A DNA stretch of 64,000 nucleotides from assembly GCA_000720375.1 (NCBI GenBank), contig JOAA01000026.1:1-64000 (forward strand), given 5' to 3'. The stretch is from Rhodococcus rhodnii (GTDB taxonomy: Bacteria; Actinomycetota; Actinomycetes; Mycobacteriales; Pseudonocardiaceae). The notes under the pieces were generated by a model. It did no database searches. It was given only the letters and a program-made list of their open reading frames with translations, and was not told the origin of the DNA. Shown here piece after piece: positions 27,128 through 35,413 of the stretch (position 1 is its first letter; each line of letters starts with the position of its first letter). The translations under genes were made by a program, and so were the position numbers.

Positions 27128-28558
27128 TTACGGCGCCTGCAGCCTCCGGCGTATCGCCACGGCCAAGGGGGCGGCCGACAGGATGATGGCCGTGCCCAGC
27201 GCCAGGGCCCATCGCCAGCCGTCGAGCACCGCTCCCGAGGTGTCGGCTCCGCTTTGGGCGGCGGTGACGACGGCGGCCACGGAGGTCAGCACCGCCACCC
27301 CGAGAGCGATGCCCAGTTGCTGAGCCGTGTTCAGCACGGCCCCCGCGACGGCCTTGTGGTCGGCGGGCACGCCGTTGTTGGCGGCGACGCTGACGACCAC
27401 GATCACGATGATGTGCCCGAACGAGTCGACGGAGGTGGCCACAAGCACGAGCCACAACCCTCCTTGTGCAGGCAATGCGACCAAGGCCAGCAGGCCGAGC
27501 GCTGACGTGATGATGCCGAACATCAGCACGCTGTACATGGACCAACGCTGGAGGAGCCTGCCGGTGATCGTGCCGGTGAGGATGGCGACGGTGCCCGAGA
27601 GAGCGAACGCCAGGCCGGTGGCCAACGCGCCGTAACGCAGGACCTCCTGCAGGTACAGGGTCAGGATGATGAGCATGCCGCCGTGGGCGGCGCCCATCGC
27701 CAGCGCGATGACGTTCGCTCCGCCCACGGCTCGGATCCGGAACAGCGACAGCGGCAGCAGAGGTGAGGAGCTGCGACGTTCACACAGCACGAACAGCAGC
27801 GCGAGGCCGACGCCGACCACTAGCAGCAATGCCGTGTACATCCAGGACGTCCCGGGCCCGGCTTCCTCGAGGCCGTAGACGATGCACAACATCGCCCCAG
27901 CCGACAGCAGGCCGCCGGGGACGTCCAGCTTGCTGCGCTCCCGGACGCGACTTTCCGGAAGCCAGCGCACGGCCAGCGCCGCCGCCACGATCACGACGGG
28001 CACGTTGATGAAAATCGTCCAGCGCCAGCTCAGGAATTCGGTGAGCAGCCCGCCGCCGAGCATGCCGCTGACGAACCCGGAGGACAGCACCGCGCCGGAG
28101 ATTCCCAGGGCCCGCTCGCGTTGCGGCCCTTCAGGAATACTGGCGGTCAACAGGCCCAGGGCCGATGGCGCGATGAATCCGGCGGCCAATCCCTGCAGGA
28201 CGCGGCCGGCGATCAGGACGGCCGGGCTCCACGCGGCGCCGGCCAGCATCGACGCCGCGCCCAGCACCAGCAAGCTGATGACGAACACTCGTTTGCGTCC
28301 GTAGAGGTCCGCGATTCGCCCGCCCAGCAGGAGCATCGCCGCGAAGGCCAGTGCGTACGCCGACAGCACCCAGCCCGTCGAGCCGGGGTCGAAGCCCAGC
28401 TCCCTGGTCATCGCCGGCACGGCGACGTTGACGATGGACAGGTCCAGCGCCACGAGGAACTGCGCGGCACAGATGACCAGCAGCCCCAGCGCGCGGGTGG
28501 TGGGCAACTCGGCAGGGCCTGCCTGCACGGTGTCGACGGTGCCGCTTTCACGGGTCAT
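27128..28558 (-). CDS. MFS multidrug exporter, DHA2/EmrB type
   Basis: A 476-residue transporter with about 14 membrane helices. The A-type loop motif GGRIADLYGRKRVFVISL is near residue 80 and GWVLSAYALAFAAMLLLGG precedes it, typical of drug:H+ antiporters of the DHA2 family. It is divergent from a methyltransferase-P450 pair across a symmetric 109-bp control element (28596-28704), so export may be co-regulated with those tailoring enzymes. The substrate is unknown. Confidence 0.92.
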   Translation of the reverse strand: MTRESGTVDTVQAGPAELPTTRALGLLVICAAQFLVALDLSIVNVAVPAMTRELGFDPGSTGWVLSAYALAFAAMLLLGGRIADLYGRKRVFVISLLVLGAASMLAGAAWSPAVLIAGRVLQGLAAGFIAPSALGLLTASIPEGPQRERALGISGAVLSSGFVSGMLGGGLLTEFLSWRWTIFINVPVVIVAAALAVRWLPESRVRERSKLDVPGGLLSAGAMLCIVYGLEEAGPGTSWMYTALLLVVGVGLALLFVLCERRSSSPLLPLSLFRIRAVGGANVIALAMGAAHGGMLIILTLYLQEVLRYGALATGLAFALSGTVAILTGTITGRLLQRWSMYSVLMFGIITSALGLLALVALPAQGGLWLVLVATSVDSFGHIIVIVVVSVAANNGVPADHKAVAGAVLNTAQQLGIALGVAVLTSVAAVVTAAQSGADTSGAVLDGWRWALALGTAIILSAAPLAVAIRRRLQAP

Positions 28559-28595
28559 CGAAGCGCCCCCTGGTTCCCCGTCTCCGCGGGTGGGC

Positions 28596-28704
28596 TAACT
28601 GTTAACTGGCGAATTCAGGGTTACCGCGTCGGTGGTGGGTCTAAACCTCGTCATGCGGTCGCCCCGGCCTTGGCGGTAACCTTATATTCAACAGTTAACG
28701 GTTA
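28596..28704. promoter_or_regulatory. Large symmetric control region: 32-bp inverted repeat around a 45-bp centre
   Basis: The left arm 28596-28627 matches the reverse complement of 28673-28704 at 26 of 32 positions by my hand alignment. The best-conserved blocks are TAACyGTTAACTG at the outer ends and GGTTACCGC (perfect) at the inner ends. Both pairs share the same centre near 28650. It fills the gap between the exporter and the methyltransferase, which suggests paired operators or mirrored promoters for one regulator. Confidence 0.7.
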
Positions 28705-28727
28705 CCTGACGTGAAGAAGGGGAACTC

Positions 28728-29477
28728 GTGTCACATACGCAATACGACAAGACAGCCGATGTCTACGACGACAGCCTCAACGTTCTGACCTACCCCGCCT
28801 ACGTCGAGGAGCCGACCTACCGGGCGGTCATCGGCGACGTGCGGGGGCGCAACGTCCTGGATCTCGGCTCGGGAACCGGAATCTGGACCCGCCGGATCAA
28901 GCAGGTCGGCGCCGACCGGGTCGAGGGCGTGGAAGTCTCCGCGCCGATGGTCGACGTCTCCCGTGACAAGGAGCGCGAGGACCCGCTCGGCATCACCTAT
29001 CACGTCGCCGACGTCACCAAGGGCCTCATTGAGGGCTTAGCGGGCTGTTTCGACCTGGTCACCGGCATCAACGTCTTGCACTACAGCTCCAGCAGGAGCG
29101 AGATAGCCGGAATGTGCGGCACGGCCAGGAGCGCGCTGCGGCCCGGCGGCCGTTTCGTCGCGACCTGCGCCAACTGGGACATGCCCGACGACCCTGAGTA
29201 CTACGCGCAATACGGGTTGAGCTGCACCGTGCCGCCCAATCGTGAGGAGGGGACGAAGGCGATAGTCGAGACGACGATGGGCGGCGAGCACATCACGCTC
29301 GACTTCTACCTCTGGCGGCGCGAGACCTACGCGGACACGTTGCGTGCAGCCGGTTTCCGCACGATTCGCTGGCATGACTGGCAGGTGTCGCCGGACGGGA
29401 TAGAAAAGCACGGCGCCGAGCATTGGAAGCGTTTCCTTGCCATTCCCTCCATCCATCTGGTGGAGGCTCATGTGTGA
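28728..29477 (+). CDS. SAM-dependent methyltransferase
   Basis: A 249-residue class I methyltransferase starting at GTG 28728 with AAGGGG upstream. Motif I is NVLDLGSGTGIWTRRI (~residues 43-58), and the acidic loop is VEGVEVSAPMVDVS. A post-motif region reads GINVLHYSSSRSEI, and the C-terminal segment RAAGFRTIRWHDWQVSPDG is typical of small-molecule methyltransferases in secondary metabolism. The P450 gene starts 49 bp downstream, probably in the same transcript. The substrate is unknown. Confidence 0.9.
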   Translation: MSHTQYDKTADVYDDSLNVLTYPAYVEEPTYRAVIGDVRGRNVLDLGSGTGIWTRRIKQVGADRVEGVEVSAPMVDVSRDKEREDPLGITYHVADVTKGLIEGLAGCFDLVTGINVLHYSSSRSEIAGMCGTARSALRPGGRFVATCANWDMPDDPEYYAQYGLSCTVPPNREEGTKAIVETTMGGEHITLDFYLWRRETYADTLRAAGFRTIRWHDWQVSPDGIEKHGAEHWKRFLAIPSIHLVEAHV

Positions 29478-29526
29478 TCTTGCTTTGCCTGCGGCTCCCG
29501 GCGCGTAAATGGATGGAGGTATGAGG

Positions 29527-30741
29527 ATGTCTGAGGTTGTTCGGCTGGATACCCAAGGTACGGATATTGACGGGGAAGGGGCGGAACTGCGGCGGCGGGG
29601 GCCGGCCGTGCTGGTTGAGCTGCCGGGGGGAGTGCGCGCGTGGGCAGTGAGCCGATACGAGACCTTGCGGCAGGTGCTGGCGGATCCCCGGGTGTCGAAG
29701 GACGCGTACAAGCATTGGGGCGCATGGAAATCGGGGGAGGTGACGCACGATTGGTCGTTGAGCAACTGGGTTTCGGAACGCAACATGTCCACGGCTCATG
29801 GGGACGACCACAAACGGCTGAGGTCGTTGCTGGCGTCGGCTTTCACGGCGCGGCGGACGGCCGAGCTGAGGCCGGTGGTGGAGGCGATCACGGCGCGGTT
29901 GCTGGACGACATCGGGCGCACGCCGGCGGGGGAAGCGGTGGATCTGCGCGAAAGGTACGCGTTTCCGGTGCCGATCCAGGTGATCTGTCACCTGTTCGGT
30001 GTGCCCGAGGAGCGGCGCGGGGAGCTGCGCTCGAAGGTGGACGCGCTGTTCGACAGCACGATCAGCGCCGAGGCGAGGCAGGCGAACACCGTCGCGAGTC
30101 ATGAGTGGTTCAAGAACCTGGTGAAGCTCAAGCGAGCAGAACCGGCGGATGACCTGACCAGTGCGCTGATCGCGGCGATGAACGAGCAGCCGGGAGCGAT
30201 GAGTGAGACCGAGCTGATCGACACGCTGATCGGAATGCTGTCGGCGGGGCAGGAGACGACGGTCAATCTGCTCGATCACGCGATCGCAGCGATGCTCACG
30301 CATCCAGAGCAGCTCGAGCAGGTGCGGTCGGGAGAGCTGGCGTGGACTGATGTCATCGAGGAGACGTTGCGGTGGCAGGCACCGGTGCCGTACCTGCCGT
30401 TGCGGTATGCGGTCGAGGACATCGACGTGGACGGTGTGACGATCAAGCAGGGCGAGGCGATCCTCGCGGCATACAGCGCCGCCGGCCGAGATCACGAGAA
30501 GTACGGCGACCGAGCCGACGAGTTCGACAGCGGGCGGGAATCGAAGCAGCACCTGACATTCGGCAACGGTTCCCACTACTGCATCGGGGCGCCGCTGGCT
30601 CGGTTGGAGGCGGAGATCGCGCTGCCTGCGCTGTTCGAGCGGTTCCCGAACCTGCGGCTGGCGATCCCAGCGGCCGAACTCAAGACGACGCCCACGTTCC
30701 TGTCCAACGGCCACACCGTGCTGCCGGTCCTGCTCAGCTGA
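29527..30741 (+). CDS. Cytochrome P450 (bacterial class I)
   Basis: A soluble P450 of 404 residues. The I-helix oxygen-activation motif is AGQETT (~240-245), ExxR is EETLR (~277) and the haem-binding loop is FGNGSHYCIGAPLARLE, with the Cys ligand near residue 351. ATG 29527 is preferred over ATGs at 29509 and 29521 because GGAGG at 29514-29518 is correctly spaced for it. It resembles CYP105/107-type enzymes that hydroxylate natural products. Ferredoxin and reductase are not nearby. It is linked to the upstream methyltransferase and, through shared control, to the exporter. Confidence 0.95.
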   Translation: MSEVVRLDTQGTDIDGEGAELRRRGPAVLVELPGGVRAWAVSRYETLRQVLADPRVSKDAYKHWGAWKSGEVTHDWSLSNWVSERNMSTAHGDDHKRLRSLLASAFTARRTAELRPVVEAITARLLDDIGRTPAGEAVDLRERYAFPVPIQVICHLFGVPEERRGELRSKVDALFDSTISAEARQANTVASHEWFKNLVKLKRAEPADDLTSALIAAMNEQPGAMSETELIDTLIGMLSAGQETTVNLLDHAIAAMLTHPEQLEQVRSGELAWTDVIEETLRWQAPVPYLPLRYAVEDIDVDGVTIKQGEAILAAYSAAGRDHEKYGDRADEFDSGRESKQHLTFGNGSHYCIGAPLARLEAEIALPALFERFPNLRLAIPAAELKTTPTFLSNGHTVLPVLLS

Positions 30742-30855
30742 GCTGTAGGCCCGCTGGACCTCCTGTCGCACCGGCACATCACCTGCTCCCGCCGTGTCGG
30801 TCCGGTGGCAACACGGGCACCGCGCGGAGCGCATTGTCCGCGCGGCCAAACCTGG

Positions 30856-31467
30856 CTACTGGGCCGGCTCGACGTACGGGCGGAGACGGTTGGCCAACTC
30901 TGTGTGGTCAGGGCTCGCGGCGAGGTGTGGCTGATCGCCCGCCTCGTACATGACTGTCTTGGGGCACACGGTGTCCTCCAGGGAACCGGGAACGATGAAC
31001 GTGGTGAGCAGGGTCTTGGTGGCTGCCTCGTAGACCTTGTAGGTGTAGGTCGCTGCCAACACCGGGATGGTCCGTTGGTTGGTGTAGCCCGTGCACTGCT
31101 TGCCCTCGCCCTCGCCGATGCCGTGACGGTACTGGCAGACCACCAACTGCACCTGGTTCTTCGCGTGCCAGGCCTGCTGTTCGAGTTCGTACGTGACGTC
31201 GTACATCCTGCCGTCTTCGGGCGGGTTGGGATCAGCACCGTCCACTCTGGAGTCTCGGTCGTAGACGTCGAAGACTTTCGTCGGACGCGGTCCGGTCGCC
31301 GACAGCGGCGCCGCTTCGCCGTCCAGCAGCGAGGTGGCCTCGACTTCAGCATTGTCGCGGGAGTCCGGGCAGAACGCGTCCGGCGGCTCGTCGAACACGC
31401 CACCCAGGGCGAGCCCGGCTGCTCCAAGACCGGCCACCAACACCAATACCAGCAGGAGACGACCCAT
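30856..31467 (-). CDS. Membrane-anchored extracytoplasmic protein, unknown
   Basis: A 203-residue protein with an N-terminal hydrophobic helix (LLLVLVLVAGLGAAGLALGG) acting as signal or anchor. A ~175-residue outer domain with four Cys follows (AFCPDS, LVVCQYRHG, KQCTGYTN, DTVCPKTVM). Charged, Tyr-rich stretches such as MYDVTYELEQQAWHAKNQ suggest a folded beta-rich domain. I do not recognise the family. ATG 31467 is the only start that keeps the helix. Confidence 0.65.
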   Translation of the reverse strand: MGRLLLVLVLVAGLGAAGLALGGVFDEPPDAFCPDSRDNAEVEATSLLDGEAAPLSATGPRPTKVFDVYDRDSRVDGADPNPPEDGRMYDVTYELEQQAWHAKNQVQLVVCQYRHGIGEGEGKQCTGYTNQRTIPVLAATYTYKVYEAATKTLLTTFIVPGSLEDTVCPKTVMYEAGDQPHLAASPDHTELANRLRPYVEPAQ

Positions 31468-31535
31468 GTGGTCATTATGGCGGCATGTGTCACGAGACCC
31501 GCAGGATCAGATCGCCCAGGTGTGGCCGGCGGGAC

Positions 31536-32209
31536 TTACGAGAGCTTGCGCGGAAGCCAGCCGAGGAGTTCGGAGATCGCTGACGTGGCGCGAGCCGTTT
31601 CCCGTGCGGCTTCGACGAGGTTGTCGCCGAGGCGTTCCTTGGGGGCGGATACGTTCAACGCGGCCACCACGCGGCCCCGGAAATCGCGGACCGGCGCCGA
31701 CGTGCCCACCAGGCCCGGCTCGAATTCCTCGTCCACGTAAGCGAAACCGGCTTCCTTCGCGCGGGAGATCTTGGCCCACAGTTCGGCGACCGTGCGCACA
31801 GGTGTGTTGTGCTCGCCCGGCGGGAATTCCCCGCTGGGAAAGCGAATGTGCAGTTCGTCCGGTGTCGCGTCCATCAGCAGCACCCGGCCTGCCGACGTGC
31901 GGTGCACCGGCACACCACGGCCTTCCCAGCCGTGCGCCCGGAACTCGTGTCCTGGTGAGACGGACAGCAGGGTGACGACTTCCTGTCCACGTAGGACACA
32001 CAGGTGGCACGTCTCTTCCAGTGAGTGCGCGAGACGGTGCATCACCGGTTCGGCGGCCTGTACCAGGCGGCTGTGCGTCGATCGGGCGACCAACGAGAAC
32101 AGGCGCCAGCCCAGGCGGTACTCCAGGGTGTCCGGGTCGCGTTAGACGATCTCCTCGTCCTCCAGTGCCCGCAGCGCCCGGGACACCTGGGACTTCTCGC
32201 GGCCGGTCA
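31536..32209 (-). pseudogene. IclR-family regulator, truncated and interrupted
   Basis: The C-terminal effector domain is intact in frame (CHLCVLRGQEVVTLLSVSPG, then APVRDFRGRVVAALNVSAP, 31536-32093). Reading upstream in the same frame one meets YRLGWRLFSLVARS and then a TAA at 32142-32144. Beyond that the end of a winged helix-turn-helix appears (LTGREKSQVSRALRALEDEE). The coding similarity stops near 32205 where aldehyde-dehydrogenase sequence of the opposite strand begins. The gene has thus lost its first helices and start and gained a stop, so it cannot bind DNA normally. A GTG-started fragment containing only the ligand domain could still be made. Confidence 0.75.
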
Positions 32210-32486
32210 GCCCAGTCGCGCCCGTGAGCACCTTTGTCGATGAGGAAGAGGCGATCACAGCAGCCAACGCGACCGAGTTCGGTTTGGTCGCGTACGCCTA
32301 CACCAGGGATCTCGACCGTGCCCTGCGAGTCGCCGACGCGTTGCAGACAGGCATGGTCGGGCTCAATCGTGGTGTCGGTGTCCAATGCCGCCGCCTTTCG
32401 GTGGCGTCAAACAGTCCGGCCTTGGCCGGGAGGGCGGTGAGGCGGGTATCCAGGAGTATTTGGACACCAAGTACATCGCACTGTGA
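32210..32486 (+). pseudogene. C-terminal fragment of an aldehyde (succinate-semialdehyde type) dehydrogenase, frameshifted
   Basis: The frame opens abruptly at [20 protein letters not shown] (about 32212) and continues through [20 protein letters not shown] and [10 protein letters not shown]. This is the C-terminal substrate/NAD region of an aldehyde dehydrogenase. After the frame shifts (near 32370-32395) the expected ending [18 protein letters not shown] and [10 protein letters not shown] appears in another frame and stops at 32486. The first ~370 residues, including the catalytic Cys and Glu, are missing. It abuts the broken IclR gene head-to-head, indicating a deletion that removed both 5' ends. 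Confidence 0.8.
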
Positions 32487-32518
32487 GTTGGCACTGTGAG
32501 TGCTGCACCGGAACGGCG

Positions 32519-33172
32519 TCACCTTTCGCATAGGTAGCGCCATCCGAGTGCGGCGTACCAGAGCATCACTGGCAGGTGCAGGGCGTACCCGAGTTGCTCG
32601 AGTTCTGGTGAAATCCCTGCTGTACCTGTCGTCCACGGCAGGACGACCGCGACGAAGCCAGACGCGGCGGCGACCACTCCGGCCGAGCGGAACCATCGCG
32701 GGGCAGACAGGCCAACCGTCGCGACGGTGGCCGCCACCCAGAGCAACCCGGCTAGGTTGACGCCCCATTTGGCGGTCAGCAATGCCAGTGCCGCCACGTC
32801 CGCCGACCCGCCTGACGGGTCAGCGGCTAATCGCGTCACGGCCAGATTGCCCGCGTCGTGCAGCAGTCCGGCCAGGCCCGAGGCAGCCAGCAGTCCTCCG
32901 GCCAGCACTGCCAGGTGACCGTGCATGGCGATGAGGAGTCCGGCGGCGGTCAGCGCGAGCCATCCGATCACGTCGAGCGCCAATTCGGTCATGTGCAGGC
33001 CGACGTTGTCGTGCACCGCGGTCAACGCGGCGACTGGATCGGCCGGGTTCAGGGTCAATCCCGATGGCGCGACGATGGCCGCACCGGCCACCATCGCGAC
33101 GAACGAGATCAGCAGTAGTACACCGGTGAGTCGGGTGCCGGGGTTCACCCCAGTCGTCGTCATGGTCGTCAT
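32519..33172 (-). CDS. Integral membrane protein (DUF4386-like layout)
   Basis: A 217-residue membrane protein with about six hydrophobic segments (LTGVLLLISFVAMVAGAAIV, VIGWLALTAAGLLIAMHG, LAVLAGGLLAASGLAGLL, and others). ATG 33172 (MTTMTT) is used; ATG 33163 is also in frame. It is divergent from the MerR gene at 33214 with only 41 bp between the starts, so its promoter must overlap the MerR operator. Family assignment is tentative; the function is unknown, but regulation by the MerR protein is likely. Confidence 0.7.
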   Translation of the reverse strand: MTTMTTTGVNPGTRLTGVLLLISFVAMVAGAAIVAPSGLTLNPADPVAALTAVHDNVGLHMTELALDVIGWLALTAAGLLIAMHGHLAVLAGGLLAASGLAGLLHDAGNLAVTRLAADPSGGSADVAALALLTAKWGVNLAGLLWVAATVATVGLSAPRWFRSAGVVAAASGFVAVVLPWTTGTAGISPELEQLGYALHLPVMLWYAALGWRYLCER

Positions 33173-33187
33173 GGCGGGGAAGCTAGG

Positions 33188-33201
33188 ACCCTGCCCCAGG
33201 G
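33188..33201. promoter_or_regulatory. MerR-type dyad between divergent starts
   Basis: ACCCT-gcccc-AGGG lies in the 41-bp gap between the membrane-protein and MerR genes, with outer partners GACC/GGTC extending it to about 33187-33209. Dyads of this form sit inside the long spacer of MerR/TipA-type promoters. Confidence 0.55.
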
Positions 33202-33213
33202 AGAAGGTCAAAC

Positions 33214-33924
33214 GTGTGGCGGATCGGGCAACTGGCTCGCATGGTGGGGACGACCGAACGGACCCTGCGGCACTACGACCGGATCGGGCTGCTCGCCCCG
33301 GCCGCGGTCGACCCCGTGTCCGGCTATCGCTGGTACGGGGTGGCCGAGCTCGTGCGGCTGGAACGTATTCGTGCGCTGCGGCGCCTGGGGTTGCCGCTGC
33401 GTCTGTTGGCAGAGGTCGTGGACGCCTCGGACGCGGAGATCCGGCGGGTGCTTCGGGTCGCACTGGCTGACCTGGACCGGCAGATCGACAAGCTGACCGA
33501 GGTCGCCGAAGGCACGCGCCGGCACTTGGCGTCGGCCACGGCGTTGGTGCCGCACGTGACCACTGCCGAGGTCCGGCGACTGCGCGTATGCCACCTGACC
33601 GTCGAGCACCCGAGCGAGATCGCTGCGGCTTGCGCGGACGAGCCGTCGACTTTGGTGACATGGTTACGAGGACGACCTGATGGCGCGTTCGTCGCTGCGG
33701 TCGGCACTGGCCGCACCGGTGATCCGCTTGTGCTGCCCGCTCGCACCGTGGCGCGTGTGACCGTCACCGCGCGAGAAGCCGTCGTAGGAGCGGGTTACGA
33801 CCTGTTCGACTGGCTGGCCAGTCACCGGCTTACCGTCAGCGGCCCCACTGTGGAGACACGTCTGGTTGACGGTGACGGTGTCAGCGCAACGGTCCTGGAG
33901 GTCCCTTTTGCACAGTCAATCTGA
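33214..33924 (+). CDS. MerR-family regulator
   Basis: A 236-residue regulator starting at GTG 33214. The MerR winged helix opens the protein (RIGQLARMVGTTERTLRHYD, then GYRWYGVAELVRLERIRALR). A dimerisation coiled coil follows (LADLDRQIDKLTEVAEGTRR, ~95-115). The C-terminal ~110 residues lack the Cys ligands of metal sensors, so a small-molecule effector is more likely. It is divergent from the membrane-protein gene at 33172, its probable target. Confidence 0.9.
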   Translation: MWRIGQLARMVGTTERTLRHYDRIGLLAPAAVDPVSGYRWYGVAELVRLERIRALRRLGLPLRLLAEVVDASDAEIRRVLRVALADLDRQIDKLTEVAEGTRRHLASATALVPHVTTAEVRRLRVCHLTVEHPSEIAAACADEPSTLVTWLRGRPDGAFVAAVGTGRTGDPLVLPARTVARVTVTAREAVVGAGYDLFDWLASHRLTVSGPTVETRLVDGDGVSATVLEVPFAQSI

Positions 33925-33979
33925 TCTTCGCCGGTTCTTTCCCTGACAGACCCGTGGAGTGATCGGTAATCTGCCGTGC

Positions 33980-34603
33980 ATGGTCGACACCCGGGGAATG
34001 GTCGGCGGGGTCCTGATCGTGTGTGCGCTGGCGATCGCCGGATGTACGTCGGGGGACAACGAGATCACACTCGACAACGCGCGCAAGGCAGCCACCGCAG
34101 CCGGGGCATCGCCGTCCACGTGCCCGATACCGTTCGATGTTTCCGCCGCGTTGCCTGGCGGTCCGGCGGCACAGCCGGGCAAGGTCGAGGTGCAGGCCTC
34201 GAAGACCACCACGCCCGCGACCGATCCTCTTGCGGCGCAGCGAGATCAGGGTATGACCGGATTGGACGCGGTGGCCGGTGTGTCGTTCGACTGCGAGTAC
34301 GACGTCAACGGCAAGACCGTTCGCACCTGGCTCGTCGTCACGCCCGGACCGGTGTCGATCAACCTGATGGCGCCGCAGATCGCGGGAGACAGCGGCATGG
34401 CCGTCGCGCAACTGAGTGACTTCGTGGCGAACCCGCCCTCGCCCGGCGAGGTGAAGCTGACGCCCGGCGGGGAGGTCGCCGTGGGACGTGTTCACGTCGA
34501 TGGCGACGGTGACGCGTCCCTGTTCGTGAACCCCGACGGCGTGGTCACCGGGGATGCGCTGAACACGACAACAGTGGCTCTCCTGAAGCAAATCCGCCTC
34601 TGA
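33980..34603 (+). CDS. Secreted lipoprotein (DUF3558-like)
   Basis: A 207-residue lipoprotein. The signal peptide ends in a lipobox (LAIAGC, Cys ~residue 22), so it should be membrane-anchored outside the cell. The mature domain begins ITLDNARKAATAAGASPSTC and has a second Cys in VSFDCEYDVNGK. The spacing of these Cys resembles the DUF3558/sensor-like lipoproteins of Pseudonocardiales, but the match is weaker than for the lipoprotein at 4192. No operon partner; it converges on the IclR gene. Confidence 0.65.
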   Translation: MVDTRGMVGGVLIVCALAIAGCTSGDNEITLDNARKAATAAGASPSTCPIPFDVSAALPGGPAAQPGKVEVQASKTTTPATDPLAAQRDQGMTGLDAVAGVSFDCEYDVNGKTVRTWLVVTPGPVSINLMAPQIAGDSGMAVAQLSDFVANPPSPGEVKLTPGGEVAVGRVHVDGDGDASLFVNPDGVVTGDALNTTTVALLKQIRL

Positions 34604-34624
34604 ACGGAGCCCGCGAACCAGGGA

Positions 34625-35392
34625 TCAGGGTGTACGGCGGGCTATCGCGAGCGCTGCTCGTTGGACTTCTACGCCGAGCGCGGGTACGCGTTCCTCGGGC
34701 AGATCGGTGAAGGTGCCGGTGACTTGTACCGCGGCGGTGACTCCGTTGGGGTCGGGCACCGGGGCGGTCACCGAGGCCATGCCGGGTTCGCGTTCGCCGC
34801 GGGCTTGGGAGTAGCCGCGTTCGCGGATGATTTTGAGCTCGGCAAGGAAGTCGTCGCGGTTGACGGTGCTGCCATCGGCGCGGGTGTGGCTGTCGAGCCG
34901 GTCGAGGAACTCGGACAGTTGGTCGTCGGCCATCTGGGCGGCGAGGGCCTTGCCGGCGCCGAGGTGCAGCGGCAGACGTTCGCCGATCGGCAGTTCGTAG
35001 CGCAGTGGGGTCGCACCCTCGACGCGAGCGAGCACCACGCGGGACCAGCCGATGCGCTTGAACAGCGACGCGGTCAGATTTGTTGCCGCAGCGAGGTCCT
35101 GGAGGACGGGACGGGCGGCGATGAGCATCGGGCTGGTGGTGAGGTAGGCGTGGGCGCCGAAGATGAGTCCGACGCCGGGGCGGTATCCGCCTGCGTCCCG
35201 TTCGACGCGGCCGCGTGCCTCGAGCACGCCGAGGATGCGTTGGGTGGTGGCGACCGGCAGCCCGGCTCGGCGCGCGATCTCGGTCAGGCGCAGGGCGTGC
35301 TGGCTGGAGTCGAAGACCTCGAGGATGTCGATGGCTCGTTCGAGCGAGCGCATGCTCGTCGCGGGTTTGTCCGGCTCCGCCATGCGACCCAT
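34625..35392 (-). CDS. IclR-family regulator of the adjacent catabolic operon
   Basis: A 255-residue regulator (ATG 35392; ATG 35383 is possible). A winged helix-turn-helix occupies ~15-75 (SLERAIDILEVFDSSQHALR, then GLPVATTQRILGVLEARG), and the GAF-like IclR effector domain lies at ~90-250. Just upstream of its start (35395-35409) is a site nearly identical to one upstream of the permease/fusion operon (39426-39440). Autoregulation and control of that operon are therefore inferred. Unlike the IclR remnant at 31.5-32.2 kb, this gene is intact. Confidence 0.92.
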   Translation of the reverse strand: MGRMAEPDKPATSMRSLERAIDILEVFDSSQHALRLTEIARRAGLPVATTQRILGVLEARGRVERDAGGYRPGVGLIFGAHAYLTTSPMLIAARPVLQDLAAATNLTASLFKRIGWSRVVLARVEGATPLRYELPIGERLPLHLGAGKALAAQMADDQLSEFLDRLDSHTRADGSTVNRDDFLAELKIIRERGYSQARGEREPGMASVTAPVPDPNGVTAAVQVTGTFTDLPEERVPALGVEVQRAALAIARRTP

Positions 35393-35394
35393 CT

Positions 35395-35409
35395 TTCCAC
35401 ACAGTGGTA
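35395..35409. promoter_or_regulatory. IclR operator candidate, copy 1
   Basis: TTCCAC-ACA-GTGGTA, an imperfect dyad (one mismatch between arms), immediately upstream of the IclR start. The same 15 bases occur at 39426-39440 in front of the first gene of the operon. Confidence 0.7.
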
Positions 35410-35413
35410 GGCG

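Noticed and set aside
31507..32385. 292-codon minus-strand frame spanning the IclR/dehydrogenase junction
   Set aside because: Its translation shows no family similarity; the true remnants are in other frames on both strands and explain the sequence better.
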